Source of the DNA: a virus
IMG/VR virus record: IMGVR_UViG_3300020160_002184
Location: 1 to 28,548 of that record
Length of the DNA: 28,548 nucleotides
Reading direction: 5' to 3' (one strand)
Of this stretch, positions 12,001-17,765 are shown in pieces. The position numbers and the translations under genes were made by a program. The notes beneath the pieces are model-generated. The model was not told where the DNA came from. It saw only the letters and a program-made list of their open reading frames with translations, and made no database searches. The stretch's first letter is position 1, and each line of letters starts with the position of its first letter.

Positions 12001-14258
12001 CGATATGCATTGTCAAGAACCGCCACAGTATTGTTATAGTCTGCTGTAGAGTTAATGACATCAATGTGGAACCAACGATTGCTACGTGACCATGCATTTA
12101 GATCTTTGCTGGCTCGGTCAATAGTTAGATAATCTAGTTCGTCAGGCTCAGTTGCAATGGTACTGTCGTTTGCATCAACAACATAGCTTTCTGGGGTTAC
12201 AAAATTTGAAACTGGTAGTAGCTCAATACTAGATCCTACACCAGCCACATAGTATTCACGATTGGTAATGGTCACACCATTCATGGTACCACTGCCAGTC
12301 AATAAGTTAACTGGCAATCCGCCTAGAGTGGCGCTGATGCTGAATTGATATGCACTGGCTATGGTACTGACATAGTATGTATAGCCTGCTGACAAGCCGC
12401 CCAATGTAGTGCCAGTAAACACAATCTGCTGACCTTCGTACAGGCCAGCAGTGCTGATGGTTGTGATATAGTTGGTGGCGCTGTTGGTGTTTGAACACAC
12501 AATAGATCCTGTGCCAGACCCATAGCTGGCAGGATATATATCGCCTGTGAATCTAACTTTTAAGCCATTGGTAAACTGCACGCCATTGGCTGAGGTGTAT
12601 TGTTGTTGATCCAGAATGTCACTAATGTATAGTGTGCTACTGTCAGTTTGATCCAATAGTTTGATTGTACCAAAAATTTCTGGATCAGTACCATCTTGAT
12701 AGTACAATGTGTCCATGGTAGCAGTTAGCAATGGAATTTGTGAAAATTCGCCAGCAGCAGTTTTGTACCAGTTGGTACTGCTGTATTGTGCACCATAACG
12801 AATAGTAAATTTTTCCAAATTAGCAACTGTTGCAGTTTTTGCCAATTGCATGTAAGTGTATCCGTTAGCAGTTACATAGTTAATGGTGTAAATTTGATAG
12901 CGATCTTCAGGCAATATTTCAGTGACTTGATCAAACGTTGTGGTATCATAAGTTCCAGGTAGAGCCTCATTGGATACCCCGGGTGCTACAGGATCAAACA
13001 ATGTAGTACGTAACCAGCCGCCGCCTTCAGCATCTTCAATGGGATTGGTAAACACCAAGGTACGACCGTTGAGATAGGTAATACCATCAATACCGTTATA
13101 GGTATTGATAAACTGATCCACAGGTTGATTGTTGATCTGATCAAATTTCATTGAGGTCAACAAGTCAATGGTGCCAATGTCTGCTAGATTATAATAAAAA
13201 TCTTGTGCAGTTTTGTATGGTACATCAAATATGATAGTGCCAAGGTCTTCACCGTTGTTTGAAACCCCTAATACATCTCTGCTGGAAATGTTGGGTGTAG
13301 CAGGAATTTGACCAGAAATACCCGGGTTGGTCTGAACCCAAAAGCCTGGACCTGTACCAGGTGTGCCATCTACAATCTGCAACATTCCATTCATGTTGGG
13401 CTGATTTTGTGAAGAATAGTACAGTGTGTCCGGCGCATCCTGCGGGACAACAAATGTCACTAGACCTAATATAGCTCCATTGCGACTTACTCCGGAGTCA
13501 TAGCTTTCGCCTACGCCAGTTGTGGGTGCTGTTTTAATCCAGAATGGATATGCCCCAGTCAATGCCAAATTAAACACGTAGGTGTTGCCACGAGCCAGTG
13601 TCAGTGTAGGGTTGTTTTGGAAATCAATATTGTATGCTGTGGTTCCAGTGTTTTTTACACGATAGTTCACAGTTTCTTTGGCATTCTGTGCTACTTGGAA
13701 AGTGTAACTGCCGCCGCGCACCAATTCAATTTGTGGATTTTCGCCAGGCACACCCGAGAAGGTGTAAACACCGTTTTCTCTAGTCACAACAAAATTGTCG
13801 CTGAACGGCACGCCGGTTGCAGCCACATCTACAGTGTCAGGTCCATTAGGCAACCAGTAATACTGTGCAAAGTTTACAAAAGCATCATAGTCTATAAATG
13901 GGTCCCAAGTATAGTAGTCACTTTCGTACAACAAGTCTGGTCTGCCGCCGTTGCCACCTTGGAAAGAAATAGCATCAGCCATGCCTGGATAGGTAATGGC
14001 ATTTTTAATATTGTTAGTGTCAGGCTCAAGGCTGATTACACCAGGTTCCAATTGATAATTGGCTCTGGTGGCACTGGGCTCAACCACATACTTGTCGTTG
14101 GGGTTGACGCCTGGGCCTACACTGCGACCAATGTAGCCCTGTGTTTTCTTAAACTTAGGTTCCTGAATCAGTTGATCAAGTGTGGCAGCCAAAAATTGTT
14201 TGTTGGCATCAGTTTGAAAAATTTGTGGAAGGAAGTCAACGCTTCTTATTTTGGCCAT
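1..14258 (-). CDS. Giant virion structural protein at the gp7 position (3' end outside window)
   Basis: A single open frame starts at the ATG at 14256-14258 and reaches the left edge without a stop, giving at least 4752 residues. GGAG lies 7 bases before the ATG, and the ATG overlaps the gp6 stop as TAATG, so the two genes are probably translationally coupled. The N terminus (MAKIRSVDFLPQIFQTD, then FLAATLDQLIQEPKFKKTQG) and internal blocks such as PWEMLGFSIKPDWW (near 9830) resemble large structural proteins of marine T4-like phages; this is from memory, not a search. Visible domains are a cupredoxin-like domain (residues ~213-295), seven FG-GAP-like repeats (~2375-3190), GxGY beta repeats (~3870-3940), and an ERITYR...RGTAGTG module near the window edge (about 180-280). 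In T4 this position holds wedge initiator gp7 (about 1030 residues). Whether this protein contains a gp7 homologue is inference. It could instead be a baseplate-peripheral or host-contact protein. Confidence 0.8.
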   Translation of the reverse strand, partial: MAKIRSVDFLPQIFQTDANKQFLAATLDQLIQEPKFKKTQGYIGRSVGPGVNPNDKYVVEPSATRANYQLEPGVISLEPDTNNIKNAITYPGMADAISFQGGNGGRPDLLYESDYYTWDPFIDYDAFVNFAQYYWLPNGPDTVDVAATGVPFSDNFVVTRENGVYTFSGVPGENPQIELVRGGSYTFQVAQNAKETVNYRVKNTGTTAYNIDFQNNPTLTLARGNTYVFNLALTGAYPFWIKTAPTTGVGESYDSGVSRNGAILGLVTFVVPQDAPDTLYYSSQNQPNMNGMLQIVDGTPGTGPGFWVQTNPGISGQIPATPNISSRDVLGVSNNGEDLGTIIFDVPYKTAQDFYYNLADIGTIDLLTSMKFDQINNQPVDQFINTYNGIDGITYLNGRTLVFTNPIEDAEGGGWLRTTLFDPVAPGVSNEALPGTYDTTTFDQVTEILPEDRYQIYTINYVTANGYTYMQLAKTATVANLEKFTIRYGAQYSSTNWYKTAAGEFSQIPLLTATMDTLYYQDGTDPEIFGTIKLLDQTDSSTLYISDILDQQQYTSANGVQFTNGLKVRFTGDIYPASYGSGTGSIVCSNTNSATNYITTISTAGLYEGQQIVFTGTTLGGLSAGYTYYVSTIASAYQFSISATLGGLPVNLLTGSGTMNGVTITNREYYVAGVGSSIELLPVSNFVTPESYVVDANDSTIATEPDELDYLTIDRASKDLNAWSRSNRWFHIDVINSTADYNNTVAVLDNAYRAKRPVVQFRPGIRLFNMGTDGKVAIDIIDFEETDAFSNVEGSTGYTVDGYTLVDGSRVTFAADEDVNVRNKIWVVQFVSPDSTPPIPSPYTGQPVIHLVPASDALILADQCTVCLDGTDRKGKTFWYDGTVWFEAQQKTGVQQAPLFNVYDANGISFGDRATYPSSDFLGSKLFSYAVGDSGILDVVLKFPLQYLNLQNVGDIVFDNNLYKDSFIYTLDNVSVTLPLSSGTAREYETRTAYQRLIGWQNAVTTTKVYQQFKFTYSTSTLNLDVRVNDTDVVPVIKIYVGSAFQEPSKYTYTRTTNSTFITLKEIYVPGDIIEVLVLSDQTSQVAFYQVPINLENNPLNGNSNQFTLGTIRQQYQSICENLPSISGAISGDNNTRDLGNIGPYGLTILQQAAPLTVAGYFLRSTQFNIFNSLDYNSQEYIKFKYQMLDAVLSQEINFRTTADILDTAMETITLGKVETQPFYWSDMVPSGAVYNETNYTVSFITSNVFDTLQVYNYESANYLGMNVYLNNEILTRDLEYVVATDGPRVTILVTLAVGDAITIREYAQTYGNFVPNTPTKLGLYQAWEPAVVVQKTAKGDQTVIIGHDGSVTKTFGDIRDNVLLEFETRIYNNLKLDGNPVPLSAYDVIPGQFRETGFSASAVNNILAQDFLSYVAWNKLDYKEQQYSATNEFTYNYSEAQNRLNSENLLGAWRGIYRYFYDTQQPEFTPWEMLGFSIKPDWWDETYGTAPYTADNLVLWDDLEAGLVRDPIAPYILPEFARPGLGQVIPTGSEGELLAPLQSVVSTYDPQQFRKSWSVGDGGPVEASWWNSSAYPFAVMRLLALTKPAKFFALFADRDLYRYNAEFDQYLYNNRYRLDTNGIEVYGNGVSKASYIDWIVDYNRQTGLDSTQDLTADLANLDVRLCYRMASFSDKQYIKIYTEKTSPSSTNTTFLIPDESYNLLLYKNQPFDRTSYSSVLVQRVAGGYSVGGYSTTQPYFNVLQSVPAGKLQTITAAGVSVQVPTVYTKTVVQVPYGFIFSSLSSVADFLLSYGRFLETQGLTFTNQANGYVLTWQQMVTEFLYWSQQGWSEDALINLNPLAFSLSVTKADGVVDSIRAQTSEDLLLDQNRRELSTRNLNIVRFDNTFTVQPLNDQTLSFIDIKYTAYEHMIVLDNVSVFGDLIYEPVTGARQSRLNIVAATTTEWNGSVDAQGFILNQNNVEEWTGLRTYSKGEIVKYKNTYWSALTIVQPSALFNYNDWVQSDYTQIELGLLPNLANKANQLANSYNLNNANLEGDNDLLSYGLIGFRPRQYMAALNLDDVSQVNVYRQFLGSKGTILAAELFSNTNLGKEAGNYDIYENWAVQRAVYGANANRSFFELRLNRALLSASPSLVQVVFPQQTSQADQAILLSDIWRQSYKLTSTNILPETYDVPTDTALPSAGYVNLNDVDVTVFDLTNPASLEAEINNIYNGTSIWVAKVNDYDWNIYRTNHVPGVISHICDNLDGTSIAIFTEQHGLSVGNTIIIKYFDTEVDGVYQVLTVPSLTKITIAFVPLGNRTVINGTGLAFTLQTMRVSQASDVGTLPYANDILPGARVWVDDDGTGKWQVLEKQKVFSDVITLAPENLDANERYGYSVAQALNRFAALVGSPYYGFGSGTATGAVYVYVKSTADQYIPISPLLDGDAILTLGVAGTRGFGNAVDFGERDWAVAGASASLGSASQANNGYVAVIYKDPGSAQPGANPYFLWQLLTTPGSVSVDQGEFGYSVVMSQDERWMYIGEPGNNRVHAYGKVDWQDQFIRSLSDGDSTTYEISNTIQINADTQISVTVDDTLYLLGTNYTVNASYTAVNFITVPPADSVVTIRRLGRKQLDGQTYYNVPQTSTSGSGINAAFTIVRTRGEVGQPGSDAGSVSIFAVGSGYVVTNTITIAGASFGGTNPITLTITSVDGTGGITGFTIAYTPPALATTFSLNEYLFTVSNIYSFTILVDEVLQRPNIDYTFNSSTKDITFLNSPAQGTIIAARAQSYFTYVDTITLGGTNVRFGETISCSTDGRTLIVGAPDATVNSQSEAGAVYVYDRDVQRFIYGTDPSSISFTVLGTVTAPVSVLVNNVFLINEAAATSSFPNTFTVSGNTVTLNADLAVGDEVQIETNQFKLVQTLSQNTVAEFSNYGSAVALCNYNCSLYAGAPQSSVQIFKGGVVERQVNQSRTYGVITAITPNPTLISGETIRVNNIDVAVPNAPNQNVAGLAAAINAEVPNVTATVSTDGYLTLSVKNSGAAPVGDKLQVAPGSVGSTFYNLGFNTFAYTQTIESPYPVDYAAFGSSLSIDTTATNLVVGAPQGTLYLETIFDDGITDFDAGATIFFSVIAQSGAAYTFNYLPSSSMSVSNPGKFVFGDQISNVSIDSYDQFGVAVNYTSGNLMIGAPGNDFEDSSSANFGSVFVFENQTRTPSWVPINSEQPTVDVRLLNGVFLYDRVTSAKTEFLDFFNPLQGKILGAAQQNIDYIGAVDPASYNAGPVNIRGTTWGAEHVGEVWWDISTVRFIDPSQDDIVYASRRWGQIFPGSSVDVYQWIVSPVPPANYTGPGILHDTVSYSINSVLSTDGTFSTQYFFWVRGLTDVATQKGKTLAISVVSQYISNPRSSGIAYIAPINASTIALYNCETLIEAEDTILNIEFDREFTNDNVHVEYELIAQDRADGFLSANLYRKLQDSFCGIDTFGNKVPDPNLNVAERYGIQFRPRQSMFVDRFEALRNYFTRANFVLAQYPISESRSFVLLNSAEPEPSANSGLWDLRVANLEILSFQNIYTVPLGYRYLVVTDSNNRGLWSIYTVEADPILLGGRQLILTRVQNYNTPDYWSYINWYRPGYNNSIKPVAEVSTYSALSTLSLPVGSSVRVTANAQNKFEIYLLEDTGWSRVVLQDGTIEFSEELWNYALGRFGFDLEVFDAQYFDQEPVIETRKIIQAINEELFIDDLAIERNRALVLMFNFVLSEFSAPEWLIKTSLIDVDHRIRELLPFQNYVRDNQEFVSDYIQEVKPYHVQVREFNLKYNGLNTFFGDMSDFDVPAYYNTSLEIPQFTSPILLPYDHGTAEISNDKSDLPVSSTVWQEWPYSQWYSNYLLSLSEIVMVNQGTGYQAAPQVTIVGDAVTPAVGVAVINSVGQVVAVNITDYGSGYRSTPTVLFEGGNGTGARAYVRLTNDLVRDFRTVIKYDRFQYQTQVLTWSPTGTYENGTLVRYDDRVWRADNSDGSSANVGPSFNLEDWDQVPASELSGVDRTMGFYVAGVNLPGLELPLLIDGVDYPGVQVWGDYFLGTVPLDAQYQSEFTDLTLGETFTSINVNGGEFIGPYEGHAPEELVNGSEYDTLDMRVFTRPGSDWQSDGHGFQIATVRYTYNPAITSILSWEGVVDHPVQIIVSNVTSGIDLTQELDYYVNWNDQTIEVITNASSGDIINISVYEVGGGSQLFRANYTGTEAGSSVIVPVNSAEIWNAVTFVNSESLTGVTWAPYIDSVPWVINNSYVKLDIVKNSSTYYRALQNVPVGIEITNVEYWFAFVPTLESKVTWNTTINTTDNVALVVLGFTTPSQYSWSTPVVQNFVADANLVSTQTLNLSATLTGTNAPNLVVTKNGVRLRPAASIEWIGDDSSMSFGLPQRSGYSQQIIDAQTDVNVWVDNVLQVQSFGAVAGDYSVTNWDGSEVPGRQVVFNSPPASGLEILIAITTVVDYNVVGSSVELIAPVNLGDRFTVTSWNDTAQQKLLTLTWVGPVTTGVTINEPYDSTDYDTGTLSGAPGTYDYTVCTAIPTNEFDLLRTGINAGRLWVTLNGFRLFEGQDYTVDGQYLILASGAIEASDIVVATECTNSVVPEAIGFRIFQDMRGVQATYRITKQTTTQLAQALSAAADTIYVTNAAALDNPDPAAGNLGVITINGERITYRTRNLADNSLRGLLRGTAGTGIASHNAGSYVYDIGRGNIGPESMQDYVISDTTTGDGTTTVFYAPSISIDDFGDSSS
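2440..2645 (-). other. GxGY-type beta repeat segment inside the giant protein
   Basis: Reading the giant frame, this stretch encodes two successive units: NQGTGYQAAPQVTIVGD, then DYGSGYRSTPTVLFEGG, followed by NGTGARAYVRL. The spacing between GxGY motifs is about 30 residues. Units of the form GxGY..xPxVxI recur in phage tail and adhesin proteins and usually build beta-strand-rich stacks. A single related unit (VGSGYVVTNTITIAG) is encoded near 6240-6290. The structural reading is inference from the repeat pattern. Confidence 0.6.
4690..7136 (-). other. Seven FG-GAP-like repeats (predicted beta-propeller) in the giant protein
   Basis: Seven units with the FG-GAP pattern (FG.SV... then L.vGAP... 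then G.vyvy) can be read in frame. Unit 1, 7136-7023: YGYSVAQ...ALVGSP...GAVYVYV. Unit 2, 6941-6826: FGNAVDF...WAVAGAS...NGYVAVI. Unit 3, 6740-6655: FGYSVVM...MYIGEPGNN. Unit 4, 5903-5793: FGETIS...LIVGAPDA...GAVYVYD. Unit 5, 5519-5436: YGSAVAL...LYAGAP...VQIFKG. Unit 6, 5066-4985: FGSSLSI...LVVGAPQG. Unit 7, 4802-4690: FGVAVNY...LMIGAPGND...GSVFVFE. Long inserts lie between units 3 and 4, 4 and 5, and 5 and 6. Seven units is the blade number of integrin-alpha propellers. I see no canonical DxDxDG calcium loop in the units. The motif is direct observation; the fold is inference from the FG-GAP family. Confidence 0.7.
13377..13620 (-). other. Cupredoxin-like domain near the N terminus of the giant protein, copper ligands apparently lost
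   Basis: Residues ~213-295 of the giant frame read NNPTLTLARGNTYVFNL, then GAYPFWIKT, TGVGESYDSGVSRNG, VTFVVPQDAPDTLYYSS, and PNMNGMLQIVD. This order of blocks matches a cupredoxin-like sandwich often found in marine phage structural proteins. There the usual blocks are G-H-PFWI and YY-C-x-x-H-x-x-M, carrying His, Cys, His and Met ligands. Here the first His is Tyr, the Cys is Ser, and the second His is absent; only the Met region remains. The domain is probably purely structural. The family assignment is from memory. Confidence 0.55.
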
Positions 14259-17200
14259 TAAATTACTCCACTGCCTGGCGCAGTACGCAAGTTGGTACTG
14301 GTAAGGGCTTCAATCACATCAATGTTGTCAATGGTTGCACCGTTTGCAAATATTTCATTGGGTTGACTGCGAATTTCGTACAAGTCACCAAAACTCTTTT
14401 GTGGGTCCAAAGGTACTAATACTACAGAACTAACAATGGTACCTAACTGTCTGTGAAGGTATGCTCCCAGTTCTGAAAAATAGAATGTGTCACCAAAGTT
14501 CCACTTGTCAATACTAAAGTAGTTGTTCATTTCGGCCAACACTGCGCTTTTGATTTCGCTGGTACTGGCTGTGCTATTCTGTGCACGAATCACTTTGATT
14601 GTGGCACGTAACGTAGAGGCTGCCTTGGCGCCAAACAACGGTTTGAAAACAACTGAGTTTAACACAATGTTGTCAGAAATCATTTTGTAATCTTGCAACT
14701 TTTGGTATTCAGTATTGAGATCGTCAATTGATGGTGGGCTGGGCTCGGTCACAGTGCCTGTAGTATCTTGCAACCAATTTTGATATGTTGTGTAGTAACT
14801 TTGTGTAACCACGTACAAATCAATAATGTTAGTGGTGCCTGGATCAATTCTTGAAGTCAATGGTGCATTATGACGGTATTGGAAGTAGAGGCTTTGGCGG
14901 CCACTTCTAGCAATCCAGCCAGTTACTTCATCAAGAACCAATACTCCAGTCACAGTTTGACTAAGTTCATAAAACTTTTCATCAGTGTAGGCATAAAACA
15001 CCTGTCCAGGACTCCACTCTGACTTGACTAATTCAATGTCATCTAATGTAGCATAGTCACTGTTAACTACGCCTGGCTCTACTAGCAAGTAACGTTGTAA
15101 GTTGTCAAAGTCCACAGTTTGCTGTAAGAACACCCAAGGTGAGCTGGTACTAGCCACTGTTGGTACTGTACCTACAATTTCTTGGAAGAAATCTGGATTG
15201 TCAGGCACACCGTCGTTGTCACTGTCACGATAACTGACCAAGACTTGGAAATCGTCAACGTATCCGTCACTCTCAACTGGCTGACCAACAATGGTCATAA
15301 TGATATCGCCTTCAAGAGGTTCAGTTGAGTCGGGCTGTGTGTTAACTGCCAGCACATTGATAAAATCTTTGATTACTGTGCCTGTGCGGCTGTCGTAAAT
15401 TTGCCCGCCTTCATAGTAGAAAAATCTAGTTTGAAGCACACTGCCAAAATTATACTGCAACCCACGGAAAGTAATTGTGTAGTTTTGATTCTGTACAGTA
15501 AATTGTATTAACCATGAAGCATCAAGGTTAGCACCAGAAGTGTTGCCTGCATAGGTCTGACTCCAAGGAGCATTGTCGTCAAGATTGGTGGATGTGATAA
15601 GGTACCAAGAGTACGCACTACCAGTAATGCTGCCGTCACTGTCATAGCCAAGACCAAAATTGCGGAACAACACAATCTGTTCACTCATGGCAGTTTCAAT
15701 GCTGAGCGGTAAGTCAGTAATAAACAGCGGTATCACAGTGCTAATAATTGCACCTGTGGGCACAAAGTTATTGAGTGTGATTGGACCAGCGCCATTGGTC
15801 AAGTTGCCTAGCCCAGCATTCATGCCATCACCAATAATTTGTAAAGGACTAGCCCAAATTTCCAAACGCTCGTCGGCCTTGGTAGGAGTACCCAACTGTA
15901 GTTTGTTGTTGCGATCAAAATAGTATCCAGTAGGCGGCACAAATTTAATCAGACTACCAACCAAGGCAAATCTAAACTGTGAGGTTGAATCTTCGCCAAC
16001 TGGTATAGGATTGCCTGTACTGTTTTTAAAGTAACCTGTAGTTTCGTTGGCCAAGGTGGTGCTTTGACTCCAGGTAGCATTGGCAGCCCAGACTATGCCT
16101 GGTGGCAGTGTGCTTGTGGCAGTTTCGCGTGGAAAGTTGGCATAGTAGAACTGCCGCATAGAATACTCAGTCAGTTGTGGTTGCACCTGATTGGTAATTA
16201 CGTCAGCAATTTCATTGCGATTAGTCCAACTAAACAATATAGTTGGCAGTATGTTTTGTTCCCACAACCCGCCATCACTTGAAAAAGTGTTAGTTGATGA
16301 GTACTTGCCAGTGTTGTCCACAAGGTCAAGATAGCGACTAGTACCAATACTAGCACGATTCAATGCCTTGCTCTTGATGATTGAGTTGTAGGCAGTGTAC
16401 GGGAAAAGATTATAGTCTTCACCGTTGACCATGCGATTCTGTGTGTAGTAACGTGCAGGAGCACGTTGCTTGATTGCGTCAATGTTTTCACGACTTTGAC
16501 TGTTGCTTACAGGATTGGTTATTCCGCAAGTAAATGTAATGGTTTGCAAGTTGCCTTTGCGGTCAATGTAGCTGATCGGCAACAGTACACTTTGCATTTC
16601 TTCAGGATTAATAATGTATTGCAAGCCGTTTGACGCACGAACATAAGCTCTAAACTGCCCTACTGGGATTTCAGAGAACACACCATCACCAAACACCATG
16701 GTAATTTGATCGTTTGTTCTTGAAGTTATAGAATATATTGGGCGCAGGCCAGTGAGTTGCTCTGTGACAGCAGCATAGATGTTATCAGTATAGGTCCACT
16801 CACGAGTAATGTTGCCTACATTATCCAATTGAAACAGCCAACGATCTTCGTTGTTGACACCTTCAACATTGATGTTCACAGTGCGATTACTAATACGTTC
16901 TGCCAAGTTGAAGTCTTGATTTTGTAGTGATCCCTGCTTGAAATAGAAAAAATATCCAGTATTAGCTGAGTTGAATCCCAATTGGTCGTTGCGGTACAGC
17001 ACATTAAACGTTGCGTTTGGTACAGGACTTGGCTCATAGACATAGTCACGCCCCACGCTGGTTGATGTGACTGCTTCAAACGGCATTGAAATACCGTCTA
17101 CTGTGGCATTGTAAGGTATTACTGGCAAAAATCCTTGTACCAAATTAACAGCATACTCATCGGTACGCACACCCAATATGGTTTGACGATTGCCGGGTCG

Positions 17201-17713
17201 ACCAATTTTTTGACTGTCAACCAAGGCAGCATTGATAATAGTAGTAAACTGTTCTTGCCAGTCTGGGTTAGTGGGGTCAGCCCAGTTGATTGTAACGTTG
17301 CTGAGATTAACACCATTGTAGTCATAGACATTTTCAGTGGTTGTGACATTAAAAACTTTGAGATAGCCTTGGGCAGCAGTGTTGCGTTTGGCAGTGTAGC
17401 TGACAAGATTGGCCAAGCGCACAACTGAATCTCTGCGTTCTGCTGTGTCTAAATAGTTTTCTCGTGTGTTTAGGTCTGTGCGGAAAGCCAGTGCCTGGCC
17501 CATAAACGCAATAACGTCTAATAGCGCAATGAATTCGCTTGATTCAATGTAGTCATTGAATGTTTCAGGATAGTACAAACGTAGGTAATCAATAAAACTC
17601 TTACGTAGGGTTTCAAAATCGTAACTTTGAAAGTCAGCTTCGCGATAGGTTTGATAGATCTGTTTCCAGTCCTCTACCCCGAATATTGCTGTTTGTCTTG
17701 TGGTTTTTGCCAT
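14258..17713 (-). CDS. gp6: Baseplate wedge protein gp6, long form with a central insertion
   Basis: gp6 forms the inner ring of the T4 baseplate and joins wedges into the six-fold disc. The N terminus (DFETLRKSFIDYLRLYYPE, then SSEFIALLDVIAFMGQALAF) is the recognisable gp6 helical region. The mid part (FGDGVFSEIPVGQFRAYVRA, then QRAPARYYTQNRMVNGEDYN, residues ~340-450) is the conserved J-like core. The C-terminal part (~1005-1151; NSVVFKPLFGAKAASTLRAT, FGDTFYFSELGAYLHRQLGT) is also gp6-like. At 1151 residues it is much longer than T4 gp6 (660); residues ~490-1005 are extra beta-rich sequence with an acidic DxDxDG-type loop at ~830-841. It follows gp25 after a 52-base gap holding a late-promoter-like AATAAATA. 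Its stop overlaps the giant gene's ATG. AGG about 9 bases upstream is a weak ribosome site. Confidence 0.9.
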   Translation of the reverse strand: MAKTTRQTAIFGVEDWKQIYQTYREADFQSYDFETLRKSFIDYLRLYYPETFNDYIESSEFIALLDVIAFMGQALAFRTDLNTRENYLDTAERRDSVVRLANLVSYTAKRNTAAQGYLKVFNVTTTENVYDYNGVNLSNVTINWADPTNPDWQEQFTTIINAALVDSQKIGRPGNRQTILGVRTDEYAVNLVQGFLPVIPYNATVDGISMPFEAVTSTSVGRDYVYEPSPVPNATFNVLYRNDQLGFNSANTGYFFYFKQGSLQNQDFNLAERISNRTVNINVEGVNNEDRWLFQLDNVGNITREWTYTDNIYAAVTEQLTGLRPIYSITSRTNDQITMVFGDGVFSEIPVGQFRAYVRASNGLQYIINPEEMQSVLLPISYIDRKGNLQTITFTCGITNPVSNSQSRENIDAIKQRAPARYYTQNRMVNGEDYNLFPYTAYNSIIKSKALNRASIGTSRYLDLVDNTGKYSSTNTFSSDGGLWEQNILPTILFSWTNRNEIADVITNQVQPQLTEYSMRQFYYANFPRETATSTLPPGIVWAANATWSQSTTLANETTGYFKNSTGNPIPVGEDSTSQFRFALVGSLIKFVPPTGYYFDRNNKLQLGTPTKADERLEIWASPLQIIGDGMNAGLGNLTNGAGPITLNNFVPTGAIISTVIPLFITDLPLSIETAMSEQIVLFRNFGLGYDSDGSITGSAYSWYLITSTNLDDNAPWSQTYAGNTSGANLDASWLIQFTVQNQNYTITFRGLQYNFGSVLQTRFFYYEGGQIYDSRTGTVIKDFINVLAVNTQPDSTEPLEGDIIMTIVGQPVESDGYVDDFQVLVSYRDSDNDGVPDNPDFFQEIVGTVPTVASTSSPWVFLQQTVDFDNLQRYLLVEPGVVNSDYATLDDIELVKSEWSPGQVFYAYTDEKFYELSQTVTGVLVLDEVTGWIARSGRQSLYFQYRHNAPLTSRIDPGTTNIIDLYVVTQSYYTTYQNWLQDTTGTVTEPSPPSIDDLNTEYQKLQDYKMISDNIVLNSVVFKPLFGAKAASTLRATIKVIRAQNSTASTSEIKSAVLAEMNNYFSIDKWNFGDTFYFSELGAYLHRQLGTIVSSVVLVPLDPQKSFGDLYEIRSQPNEIFANGATIDNIDVIEALTSTNLRTAPGSGVI
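15191..15226 (-). other. DxDxDGxxDxxD calcium-loop-like motif inside gp6
   Basis: In the gp6 frame this encodes DSDNDGVPDNPD (residues ~830-841), within the extra central region. The acidic spacing matches the calcium-binding loops of thrombospondin type 3 repeats and dockerin or EF-hand-like loops. Only one copy is visible, so it is a candidate metal site rather than a repeat domain. Metal binding is inference. Confidence 0.5.
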
Positions 17714-17738
17714 TGTTGCCTAGCCTTGCACTTTGAAT

Positions 17739-17746
17739 TATTTATT
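17739..17746 (-). promoter_or_regulatory. Late-promoter-like element AATAAATA before gp6
   Basis: Read on the minus strand, the gp25-gp6 gap contains AATAAATA, one base from the T4 late consensus TATAAATA and matching the looser NATAAATA. It sits 25 bases upstream of the gp6 ATG, leaving room for a short leader. It would be recognised by polymerase carrying gp55, which is encoded in this window. It could give extra gp6 and giant-protein transcription within the operon. Confidence 0.55.
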
Positions 17747-17765
17747 GAAAACAAAAACGGCTAAG

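Noticed and set aside
1-14258. CRISPR array, tRNA genes or insertion sequence hidden in the long region without listed genes
   Set aside because: The whole stretch reads as one continuous protein-coding frame on the minus strand. No regular DNA repeats with spacers, tRNA-like folds or transposase frames were seen.
13617-14261. Plus-strand 214-codon open frame opposite the start of the giant gene
   Set aside because: It lies antisense to a well-supported coding frame, has no ribosome site, and its product is not recognisable.
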